A DNA stretch of 64,000 bases, from assembly GCA_021738725.1 (NCBI GenBank), contig JAIPBE010000003.1:1-64000 (forward strand), written 5' to 3'. This DNA comes from Saprospiraceae bacterium. GTDB lineage: Bacteria > Bacteroidota > Bacteroidia > Chitinophagales > Saprospiraceae. Both the position numbers and the translations under genes were made by a program. The notes under the pieces were generated by a model. That model made no database searches, had not been told where the DNA came from, and worked only from the letters and a program-made list of their open reading frames with translations. Positions 8,339 through 16,633 of the stretch are shown here, in pieces. The stretch's first letter is position 1. Every line of letters begins with the position of its first letter.

Positions 8339-8646
8339 CCTGGCTTACATCCATCGACTTCCATGGCCCTTCCGTGATCCCTTACCTGTACATTTCCTGA
8401 ATATATTACGAATATCAATTCGCTGATTCGAAACGAAAAACTGGAGCTAAACCTTTGGCAGAGTGATACAATAATCAGCTCAACTTGATTCCATTCCTTT
8501 ACTTCCCAAACGAATAAACTCATAACCGAATAAACCTGGGAACATCAGATCTGTATGGTGATAGAATCTTTAGCACCCTTATTTATGCTGGCCCCCCTCT
8601 TCTAATCCCCGCAGCATCCCGTACTTTTGGCTACTACCTCAACTTC
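8339..8646. other. Gene-free interval before uvrC
   Basis: A 308-base gap between obgE and uvrC. It holds the uvrC -7 box and a small direct repeat, CGAATAAACT and CGAATAAACC (about 8511-8538). No coding frame, strong hairpin or RNA gene was recognised. Confidence 0.5.
8622..8629 (+). promoter_or_regulatory. uvrC promoter -7 box
   Basis: TACTTTTG fits TAnnTTTG and lies 17 bases before the uvrC ATG. Confidence 0.65.
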
Positions 8647-10464
8647 ATGACCAACGCCGACTACCAGGCCATGCTTCCCACCCTCCCGGACGAACCGGGG
8701 ATCTACAAGTACCTCAGTGAGGACGGGATCATCCTGTATGTTGGCAAGGCGAAGAACCTGAAGAAACGCATCGCTTCCTACTTCGGTGAGAAGAAGCAAC
8801 AGTATTATAAGACCAGGGTCATGATCCGTGCAGCAAACCGGCTGGAGTATACCATCACCGAGTCCGAACACGACGCCCTCCTGTTGGAGAACTCCCTCAT
8901 CAAAAAACACCAACCCCGATATAATGTCAATCTGAAAGACGACAAGAGCTATACCTATATCTGCATCAAAAAGGAACGGTTTCCACGCGTCTTTTTTACC
9001 CGCCGAGTGGTCCGCGACGGGTCTACCTATTTTGGCCCTTACACCTCCAAACACCGGACAGCCATCGTCCTGGATCTGATCAAAAAACTGTTTACACTTC
9101 GGACGTGTACATTCAACCTTTCACAAGAGAATATTGAAGCCGGCAAATTCAAGGTCTGCCTGGAATACCATATTAAAAACTGTCTGGGGCCCTGCGAAGG
9201 ACTTGAAAAAGAAGAGGACTACATGGACAAAGTCGCCCAGATCAAAAACATGCTGTCCGGAAATTTTTCGGAAGTCAAACGACATCTGCAACAGGAGCTG
9301 AACCAGCATGTCGAACGACTCGAATTCGAACTCGCCCACCAGGTTAAGATCAAACTTGAAGCATTTGAAGACTATCAGAGCAAATCTGTTGTCGTCAATC
9401 CTTCCATCCGGGATGTGGATGTATTCTCCATCGCTTCAGACGACAAACACGCGTATGTCAATTATCTCAAAGTCATTAACGGGGCCATTATCAATACCTA
9501 CACCCAGGAAATGATCAAGAATCTGGATGAAGAACCGGAAGACCTCCTGGTTTACGCCATCCAACATCTGCGTGATAAATTTAACAGTATCACATCTGAA
9601 GTCATCGTACCCTTTCCGATCACCTACCTTGAAGAAGAGGTAAGTCTGATTGTCCCTAAAAGAGGAGATAAAAAAAAGCTCCTGGATATGTCCCTGAAAA
9701 ACGTGGACTATTTCCTGCTCCAGAAAAAACAACAGGCCCTTACCAAAACAAATAAAAAAACATCTGCCGAACGCATCCTCACCGCCTTACGTGATGCGCT
9801 TCATATGCAGGAAATGCCACTGCATATCGAGTGTTTTGATAATTCCAACATACAGGGTGCTCACCCCGTTTCTTCCTGTGTTGTATTCAGGAATGCAAAA
9901 CCTGCCAAAGGGGATTACCGGCACTATCATGTCAAATCTGTGGTGGGTCCCAACGATTTTGCCAGCATGGAAGAAGTCGTCTATCGACGATACAAACGTT
10001 TATTGAACGAAGAATCCCCACTCCCCCAACTCATCATCATCGATGGTGGCAAGGGGCAGTTGAGCGCAGCTGTGGAAAGTTTGAAAAAACTGGAGTTGTA
10101 CGGGAAGATCACCATCGTGGGAATCGCCAAACGCCTGGAGGAGATCTATTTTCCAGAAGATCCCCTGCCACTCTATATCAATAAGAAATCAGAGGGATTG
10201 AAACTCATCCAGCAGGCGCGAAATGAAGCCCATCGATTTGCCATCACGTTTCATCGGAATTTACGCTCAAAATCATTTCTCCGATCGGAGCTCACAGAGA
10301 TCCCGGGGGTGGGCGAAAAAACAGCACAAAAATTATTGAAGCATTTTGGATCGGTAAAAAAAATCCTGGCGGCATCGCCCGAACAACGGGCAGAGATCGC
10401 CGGTCCATCTGTTGCCAAAAGCATTGAAATCTATATCAACGGAGAGGTGGCTGAGGAAGAATAA
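8647..10464 (+). CDS. uvrC: Excinuclease ABC subunit C
   Basis: A 605-residue nucleotide-excision repair endonuclease that makes both cuts around a lesion after loading by UvrA and UvrB. The GIY-YIG domain for the 3' cut is at the start (EPGIYKYL through YVGKAKNLKKRI), followed by a conserved ENSLIKKHQPRYNV and the CLEYHIKNCLGPCEG cysteine-bearing segment. A UVR-like coiled region is near 200-240, and the RNase H-like domain for the 5' cut has ECFDNSNIQG and IIIDGGKGQL. The end carries a helix-hairpin-helix DNA-binding motif, EIPGVGEKTAQKLLKHFG. Full length. It is transcribed alone from its own promoter and converges with the MscS gene. Confidence 0.97.
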   Translation: MTNADYQAMLPTLPDEPGIYKYLSEDGIILYVGKAKNLKKRIASYFGEKKQQYYKTRVMIRAANRLEYTITESEHDALLLENSLIKKHQPRYNVNLKDDKSYTYICIKKERFPRVFFTRRVVRDGSTYFGPYTSKHRTAIVLDLIKKLFTLRTCTFNLSQENIEAGKFKVCLEYHIKNCLGPCEGLEKEEDYMDKVAQIKNMLSGNFSEVKRHLQQELNQHVERLEFELAHQVKIKLEAFEDYQSKSVVVNPSIRDVDVFSIASDDKHAYVNYLKVINGAIINTYTQEMIKNLDEEPEDLLVYAIQHLRDKFNSITSEVIVPFPITYLEEEVSLIVPKRGDKKKLLDMSLKNVDYFLLQKKQQALTKTNKKTSAERILTALRDALHMQEMPLHIECFDNSNIQGAHPVSSCVVFRNAKPAKGDYRHYHVKSVVGPNDFASMEEVVYRRYKRLLNEESPLPQLIIIDGGKGQLSAAVESLKKLELYGKITIVGIAKRLEEIYFPEDPLPLYINKKSEGLKLIQQARNEAHRFAITFHRNLRSKSFLRSELTEIPGVGEKTAQKLLKHFGSVKKILAASPEQRAEIAGPSVAKSIEIYINGEVAEEE

Positions 10465-10484
10465 ATGCCTCATTTTTTCAATGT

Positions 10485-11207
10485 TCACTCCTCTTCTGGG
10501 TCGATCTCCTTCAATGGCAATTCTTTGAATAATCGACGTTTTGCGCGCTCGTACATATTCTGGTCCAGCACATAAAATCGCAATTCTACCCGATTCTTGT
10601 CCATGACGATATCGATGGGTCGGGTCACAATGACCCAGGGATTTGCGTACATCGCATCTTTGATCCGTTGATAGACCGAATCCAATTCCTGAACGTCCAC
10701 CTCAACAGTCAAGGACATAAACTTGACATCCAGCGTACCCTGTTGCTCTATTCGCACTGCAACATTCATCAGCCGATAGGGCAATAGCACCTTTTCACCT
10801 TTTGCGGTCACCAGGTGGACCGCCTGGTAACCAAATTGTGCCACCCGGCCCTTGGTTTCACCGACGACAATATGATCCCCCACTCGGATGTCGCCACTGA
10901 AGGCATAGGTGATACCCAGAAAAAAGTTGCTCCAAAAATCTCGGAATGCGACAAAAACGATCGCTACAAGGATGGTCGCTACCAGGATGTTGTGACTCAG
11001 CAAAATGTATAATACAATAATGGCAAAAACGGACCAGGTAGAGATCTCCACCTGACGAAACAAATGTTGGGTCCGCACTCCCTGTGGCCGTTGCAACTTT
11101 CCAGGAAGAATAAATCGTCTGTATCCCCGAAAAACAATATAAATAACCAATGCACACAGCAGACTGGTGAACATCACTCGAAATGGCAATCCAAATGATA
11201 CACTCAT
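10485..11207 (-). CDS. MscS-family mechanosensitive channel
   Basis: A 240-residue inner-membrane protein with three hydrophobic segments (about 8-25, 57-72 and 76-100) and the MscS pore and beta domain. The signature runs from FRDFWSNFFLGITYAF into DIRVGDHIVVGETKGRVAQFG. MscS channels open when membrane tension rises and release solutes during osmotic downshift. The protein is slightly shorter than E. coli MscS (286). Its gene begins nine bases after the stop of the ORF carrying the lid and winged helix of the transporter ATPase, so it is the last gene of that minus-strand unit. This placement suggests a shared job in osmotic or volume control, which is inference. Confidence 0.88.
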   Translation of the reverse strand: MSVSFGLPFRVMFTSLLCALVIYIVFRGYRRFILPGKLQRPQGVRTQHLFRQVEISTWSVFAIIVLYILLSHNILVATILVAIVFVAFRDFWSNFFLGITYAFSGDIRVGDHIVVGETKGRVAQFGYQAVHLVTAKGEKVLLPYRLMNVAVRIEQQGTLDVKFMSLTVEVDVQELDSVYQRIKDAMYANPWVIVTRPIDIVMDKNRVELRFYVLDQNMYERAKRRLFKELPLKEIDPEEE

Positions 11208-11216
11208 GATTCTAGA

Positions 11217-11663
11217 TTAGTGGAAAAAGCTTTGCTGTTCGAGCCAGAATTCAATTCCAGGTCTCACAATCGGATTGAGTACAAATCCCTGACTCCCCTC
11301 TTTTTGAATGATTTGGCAACGCTCCAGTTCATAAAGAATACCGTTGATCTTATCCAGATCACCTTCGAATAAATGCGCGATATCCTCCTTGCTCAGATAT
11401 CGACTCAAAACCAATTGATAGATCATCCATTTCCAACCTGAACGAATATTTTGCAGGTCGATTGGAGCAATCCGCCGATCGACGGTGATCTCATGATCTG
11501 TACAGGCCGTTATGGACCGCAACCACAGCTGTAGTGCACGTCCAATATTTCCATGACTCTCTTCGACAGATTGTCGGAGGTGCCGACGGAATGCCAGGGT
11601 ATGATACGGATTGGATTCACCTTTGAACACAAGGTCCATTCCACCGATCTGATGCCGTTCCAT
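11217..11663 (-). CDS. ATPase lid and winged-helix segment, split from upstream gene
   Basis: A 148-residue ORF whose ATG overlaps the stop of the preceding 1509-codon gene (TGATG). Its first third (SHGNIGRALQLWLRSI) looks like an AAA+ helical lid, and its end (LSRYLSKEDIAHLFEGDLDKINGILYELERCQIIQKEG) like a winged helix. Reading upstream of its ATG in the same frame gives ILDRIL before MERHQIGGM. That is the continuation expected after PMADES in the upstream ATPase, as in ORC/Cdc6-like AAA+ proteins. The two ORFs are therefore probably one interrupted gene, split by a one-base loss near 11678, a recoding site or a sequencing error. Expression as a separate coupled subunit is the alternative. 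Confidence 0.75.
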   Translation of the reverse strand: MERHQIGGMDLVFKGESNPYHTLAFRRHLRQSVEESHGNIGRALQLWLRSITACTDHEITVDRRIAPIDLQNIRSGWKWMIYQLVLSRYLSKEDIAHLFEGDLDKINGILYELERCQIIQKEGSQGFVLNPIVRPGIEFWLEQQSFFH

Positions 11664-14600
11664 CAGAATACGATCAAGGATTCATCAGCCATGGGTGTCA
11701 GAAGGATCGTAGAGGTGATCACCCTTCCTATCTGGCGGTGCTCCCGCAAGGCAGCCAGGGCAAAGAGGTTTACATTCAGAATAAAGAAGTGTTTCTTTTG
11801 ATACTTCTCAATCAGATCCATCAATTGACCGAGCGCATCCTCCGAAGAAGTTCGACTCCACCAGATCTCCAGATCATGGACCAGTATAACAGAATGGGCG
11901 GGCAGTTGATCTAGACACTCTTCCGGACTCCCCTTCAGGTTTTGTGAGCCGCTGATCAATCGCTTCAATTCCGGAAGACGGCCCTGTCTGCCCGACAATT
12001 CCAGCAGTTCATTGTTCTTGGAGATGAGTTGTTGTGCTACGTACTTGCTGAAATGCGTTTTTCCAGAACCACTTTTTCCTGCGATCAACAGGGCCCCACG
12101 GCTCTTTTCATTTTTCCATAGCTCGAACTCACGGAGTTCCCGATCTCGTCCTGTGTATTCATTCTGTACGGGCAAATGTTTACCAAGAAAAAGTTGTTTA
12201 TAATAGAAAGGCAGCTTGTTGAGGATCTTCTTTTGTGGCAATAGATCCTGGACATATAAAAAGCCCTTTTCCAGATCGGTCTTGTGCTCATACACGGTGA
12301 GAAATTCGGAAACATCAGATTCATGTCGCTTTGCATGAAAGACCCGGGTCAGGTCTTTCATCCCCTTCCGAAGGGAGGCGCGCACACGATTTACCAGGAT
12401 CTGAAGTCCGGCTTTTCGCTTGGATATCGTGATAAAACGATCCCAATTTTCGGCATGTTCCACCAGATATCGACTATCCATCTCCAAATGGAGTTCATAA
12501 AGGATGCTCCGAATGCCCTCCTCCAGTCGGGCTACTTTTAATTGGAATTCTTCCAACTCGATCTGGTTCCGCTCCTTCATTGTCTGAAACAGCTTCCGGA
12601 TCTCCTTCCTCGTAATTTTGGAAGCTTTTTCCTCCGCCAGAGTCGATCTCAACAAAATGACCCGATTCGATTGCAGATCCTGGAGGGAGGACACTTCTTG
12701 CAAATAGCGTTCGACCAGTCGTCTTACAGGTTCATATAACTTCGTCTCCAGAATAAAATCCAGGATCCGAGGCATATCCAAAGTGATCGGTGATGCACCC
12801 TCCAATTGATTCCCTTGGAAATCCTCAAAAAGTATAGGATTCAATACCGAAGTATCCCCATGTAATAAAGGTTGAATAGCACTGGTGACGCCATTCAATT
12901 CTGACATGAACACATTGACATCCCACAGGGGCCCCTCAGAAGATAGACCTGTCTCAAAGCCACTGAGGTCCATCGTCTCTGCGCCCGCCTCAGACAATTG
13001 GGATAAGTCACGATGATGCTGATGCAATTGCTCTGAAACCCTTGCATTCACTTCTGCTTGCAGCCGCGCCAACATCAATTCCAGTTGCTGACCGATCTTC
13101 AGATTCGTACGGGCGAGGGTCAGATTCAATTCACACGTGGAATGTAAGACGTGTTGGTTCTCACCCCACAGTTGAGGAAATTGCGCCAGGTACTGGCCTT
13201 CGGCCCGGACTCTTCGAGTATCCAGATTGGATCGGATCTGACGCAGCTCTGCAACCGGATCAGACGATTGACAATTCAGAAGTATATCATTGGTCAATTG
13301 ACGTATTGCCCGTTGACATTCATCGCGAAGATGACTTTTCAATCCCTCGAAATAAGCCGTATGATCCCGCCATAATTGAACGATCTCGGTTCTTGTCTGC
13401 TCAGCAATTTCAGCTGAATATCGCTCCTCTGCTGAAAAGCTTTCACACTGAAACAAATGATAGATCTTCGATATGGTATCACTGGTACTTTTAGATATGT
13501 GGACATAACAGCCATTTCCAAAATCGCGATATGCTTTCAAGATCATGGGCACAAGCGTGCGCTGCATTTGCACATCCCCTAATAATCGAAATGGTATTCG
13601 CACCTGTACGCCCTCCACCGAATAGCGAACACGTTTAGGAAGCGCACTCAACACTGTATTCATTTCCTCCATGCACAACTGGTTGTGCTCCGTTAACAAT
13701 TCTACCAGTATATGTAGATCGCCCATTCGGAATTTCTCCAAATGTTGCTCCAGCTTTTGCAGTAATTCTTCATAAGAGGCCATGACCTCCTGAACATCGG
13801 ATCCAGTGGAAGCCTTCTCTTCCCACTCCTGAAGAACAACTTGAAACAATCCCAGATATTTATCCTGGATCGGACCAAACGCCTCCTCCGTAAAACGATC
13901 GCTGATAACACTCAAGTCCGTATCCAGCTGGACCAAGCGTTCGCGCAAGTGCTGGTCGTCAAATTCGACCATTTCAGGAACGGACGTTTGCCCCTCATCC
14001 TGGACCTCTACCTGCTTAGACTGGGGAGACAAAAAAGCGATTTCTTTGAATTGGGAAGAAGCCTTCACCAGCAATGTTGTACCGATCGTCCGAACCAGAT
14101 CGTTCGTATGACTGACAAACGTTCCTGCTTCCTCCAGTTGCACTTCCGGAATACCGACCAATACCAGGTCGGTATCAGAAGAATAGATCTTCATCAGTTC
14201 ATACAACGCCCGATTGTCGGTCGCATTTCCGATCACTTTGATCGATGCGCTCACCCGCTGTTCCTCGAGGATGTGCCTGATCTTTTTCCCTATTATTTTA
14301 ATATTGCTATTAGTATCATCGACGAGTAAAATGCGAATCTGTGCACTCCTCCACAACTCTGAAGCTACCAGAAACTTGGAGATATTCAACATCAATTCGG
14401 CATTGCTGTCTACCCCCCTCCACCAGAGGTCGATCTGGGCATATTCGCGGAATCCGAAACGGTCATCATAGTCCAGATAGAGCACATTGTAATCCAGATC
14501 CATCAATTTCTGCGTCATCTGCGCAAACCAGACCGGATCTGCAGTATTTTTCGCCCAACCCATCAAAATGGTGTTTGGCTCGATCCCCGAAAACCCAAAG

Positions 14601-16192
14601 GTGGAGGCAATTGATTCGATCCCCTTGAAAATATTCTTGACCTCCAACCGACGGCCAAAAACGCCATATTTCTTCAGCACCTCATCATTGACACTCTGTT
14701 GATTCTTGGGGAATAATAGCGTGGCCTCCTGGTTTTCATAAAGGTCAAAATTGGTCACGATACCCCGATGTCCCACCAGTTCTTTGCTGAATTCCAACAG
14801 ATGAGGACGGTGGGTTGTCCCTCCACTGAATAAGAGCACATTCGGCTTCCAGTTGCGTTGAGAATCCTGCTTGTCATCCATTCGCCGTAATCCGGTCTTC
14901 ACTACAGATGACCAGACACTCCCCCACACATCTCCGGAGCCCAGCGCCAGTTGTTTTTTCGCCAACCAGAAATAGATCCCACCGATCACCACAAATGCCG
15001 CAACCATGGCCAGCATATCCAGCCGGAACATTACGACGAACGTCGCAATAAATCCAGCCAGCCCTACCCATTTCTTGGCCTTGAAGGAAGGATTGAAATC
15101 CGAACTCGCCCAGCTCTCCAGAAAGAAGGACAGGTTGATAAAGCCGTAGGCAGTCAGATAAAACATAGAACAGATCCTGGCGATCGTATCCAGTTCGCCG
15201 ATCAGAATACCCGCCTCTGCGATCAGAACGGTGAAGATCAGCGCGTTGCGGGGGTCGTTCCCTTTGCCGACTCCTTTCGCGAAAAATTTAGGGGTGATCT
15301 TATCCACAGACATCGCCTGCAGAATGCGAGGGCCTCCCAAAATACCGCCCAGCGCCGAAGACAGCGTCGCGCCCCAAATACCGGCTACCACAGCCGGTGC
15401 GAACAGAGCCAATTTGAGCAGGATATTATTATCCGTCCGTAATAACTCCTGGTCGACCGAATAAAAAATAAAGACCGCCAGACCCAAATACACGGCAAAG
15501 CCGACGGCGATGGCCCATAAAGTGCCCATGGGTATGGCCTTCTTGGGGTCCTTCAGATCCCCCGACATGGCGATCCCCGCAGTGAATCCGGTCACGGCCG
15601 GGAAAAAGACGGCAAAGACGGTCTCCATGGAGACACTCCCCTCTCCGGGGACAAAAGATAACGTCTCCGGAACACCGGGCGATACACCAAAAAAGATAGA
15701 AATCAGGGACAGAGCGATCGCTGCCATGATGAAAAACTGCGTCTTCAGGGCAAACGAAGTACTGATCAGTGCAATGATGGTCATGACCAACAAGGCCAGA
15801 GAACCACCCAGTCGCAAGCCGTTGATCCCGGCATCCAGCCCTAAATAGGGATTGAAACTCTCGGCAAAACCGATCAGATATAGAGCTATACTCAACGCAG
15901 TACCAGTGAACAGCGTCATGCCGATCGCCCCTCCAATGGGCAATCCCAGGCTCCGGGAAAGGACGTAATAGACACCCCCTGCACCGACCTTCTTATCTGT
16001 TGCGATAGACGAGATGCTCAGTCCCGTCGTAATAGAGATCACATGGGCGATCAGAATGATCATGATGGTTCCCACCAATCCGGCGTTCCCCACGACCCAC
16101 CCGAGTCGCATATACATGATCACCCCCAGGATAGTCAGCAACGAAGGTGTGAAGACACCTGCAAACGCACCAAATTTTTTCTGATTGGACAT
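11663..16192 (-). CDS. SLC12-like transporter fused to AAA+-type ATPase
   Basis: A 1509-residue inner-membrane protein. Residues 1-412 form an APC-fold transporter of the cation-chloride cotransporter (SLC12) type with about 12 helices; the diagnostic string GFTAGIAMSGDLKDPKKAIP is at 202-221. Residues 447-718 match the SLC12 cytosolic domain (NVLLFSGG, NTILMGW, IDLWWRG, DLVLVGIP). Residues 720-1330 are mostly charged helix with no family I recognise. The end is a P-loop ATPase: Walker A AGKSGSGKT (about 1371-1379), Walker B ILVHDLE (D1440, E1442) and sensor-1 ILNVN. The protein stops abruptly where the lid should begin and appears to continue in the next ORF. Bacterial SLC12 proteins normally end after the second domain. 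Transported ions, probably K+, Na+ and Cl-, are inferred. Confidence 0.85.
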   Translation of the reverse strand: MSNQKKFGAFAGVFTPSLLTILGVIMYMRLGWVVGNAGLVGTIMIILIAHVISITTGLSISSIATDKKVGAGGVYYVLSRSLGLPIGGAIGMTLFTGTALSIALYLIGFAESFNPYLGLDAGINGLRLGGSLALLVMTIIALISTSFALKTQFFIMAAIALSLISIFFGVSPGVPETLSFVPGEGSVSMETVFAVFFPAVTGFTAGIAMSGDLKDPKKAIPMGTLWAIAVGFAVYLGLAVFIFYSVDQELLRTDNNILLKLALFAPAVVAGIWGATLSSALGGILGGPRILQAMSVDKITPKFFAKGVGKGNDPRNALIFTVLIAEAGILIGELDTIARICSMFYLTAYGFINLSFFLESWASSDFNPSFKAKKWVGLAGFIATFVVMFRLDMLAMVAAFVVIGGIYFWLAKKQLALGSGDVWGSVWSSVVKTGLRRMDDKQDSQRNWKPNVLLFSGGTTHRPHLLEFSKELVGHRGIVTNFDLYENQEATLLFPKNQQSVNDEVLKKYGVFGRRLEVKNIFKGIESIASTFGFSGIEPNTILMGWAKNTADPVWFAQMTQKLMDLDYNVLYLDYDDRFGFREYAQIDLWWRGVDSNAELMLNISKFLVASELWRSAQIRILLVDDTNSNIKIIGKKIRHILEEQRVSASIKVIGNATDNRALYELMKIYSSDTDLVLVGIPEVQLEEAGTFVSHTNDLVRTIGTTLLVKASSQFKEIAFLSPQSKQVEVQDEGQTSVPEMVEFDDQHLRERLVQLDTDLSVISDRFTEEAFGPIQDKYLGLFQVVLQEWEEKASTGSDVQEVMASYEELLQKLEQHLEKFRMGDLHILVELLTEHNQLCMEEMNTVLSALPKRVRYSVEGVQVRIPFRLLGDVQMQRTLVPMILKAYRDFGNGCYVHISKSTSDTISKIYHLFQCESFSAEERYSAEIAEQTRTEIVQLWRDHTAYFEGLKSHLRDECQRAIRQLTNDILLNCQSSDPVAELRQIRSNLDTRRVRAEGQYLAQFPQLWGENQHVLHSTCELNLTLARTNLKIGQQLELMLARLQAEVNARVSEQLHQHHRDLSQLSEAGAETMDLSGFETGLSSEGPLWDVNVFMSELNGVTSAIQPLLHGDTSVLNPILFEDFQGNQLEGASPITLDMPRILDFILETKLYEPVRRLVERYLQEVSSLQDLQSNRVILLRSTLAEEKASKITRKEIRKLFQTMKERNQIELEEFQLKVARLEEGIRSILYELHLEMDSRYLVEHAENWDRFITISKRKAGLQILVNRVRASLRKGMKDLTRVFHAKRHESDVSEFLTVYEHKTDLEKGFLYVQDLLPQKKILNKLPFYYKQLFLGKHLPVQNEYTGRDRELREFELWKNEKSRGALLIAGKSGSGKTHFSKYVAQQLISKNNELLELSGRQGRLPELKRLISGSQNLKGSPEECLDQLPAHSVILVHDLEIWWSRTSSEDALGQLMDLIEKYQKKHFFILNVNLFALAALREHRQIGRVITSTILLTPMADESLIVF

Positions 16193-16561
16193 AAGGATCT
16201 CTTACCTGTTCATAGCAAAGCCAGCAGTTCACCACACGACATCATTCCTGTTCCATTCCGATCCTGCTTGAAGAACCAGCCAGATCAGGGCCATAACCAG
16301 TGCCGTCAACGGATTGGCTTCGCTGGATCATCTGATTGCCTTCCATTCTGAAAGAGCACGCGACCCGTATGGTGTTGAAAGGTGCCAAAGGACAGACGTC
16401 CCCAATATACAGCGATTCAGATCGATCTCATGAATAGCCTGAATACGCTATCTCCCGCTTGTCCGGGTTCATCCATAGTTAAATGGATAGAGTCACATCT
16501 AATCACGATACAAATGGAAAACGGAACGGTCCCAGAATCCAGGATCATTCTGGAAGAGATG
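16193..16561. other. Gene-free interval upstream of the SLC12-like gene
   Basis: This stretch separates the start of the SLC12-like gene from the sprA terminator. I found no TAnnTTTG match for the minus strand here and no convincing ORF; the frames at 16043 and 16382 lack protein character. The promoter of the transporter unit must lie here if it is transcribed separately. Confidence 0.45.
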
Positions 16562-16605
16562 AAAAGCCCTGCCTGAAAAGAGGATGGTCTTTTCGGGCAG
16601 GGCTT
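16562..16605 (-). terminator. Rho-independent terminator after sprA
   Basis: Read on the minus strand, AAGCCCTGCCCGAAAAG pairs with CTTTTCAGGCAGGGCTT around an eight-base loop, with one mismatch, and is followed by TTTTC. It lies about 30 bases past the sprA stop. Confidence 0.85.
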
Positions 16606-16633
16606 GATCCCGGCTGTCAGGATGGAGACATGA

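Noticed and set aside
11660-11690. Programmed -1 frameshift with a classical slippery heptamer
   Set aside because: The overlap sequence GAATCCTTGATC does not fit the X_XXY_YYZ pattern and I see no strong downstream stem, so recoding is less likely than a one-base loss or error, though not excluded.
13042-13494. 150-residue plus-strand ORF
   Set aside because: Lies inside the SLC12-ATPase gene on the opposite strand; a chance frame.
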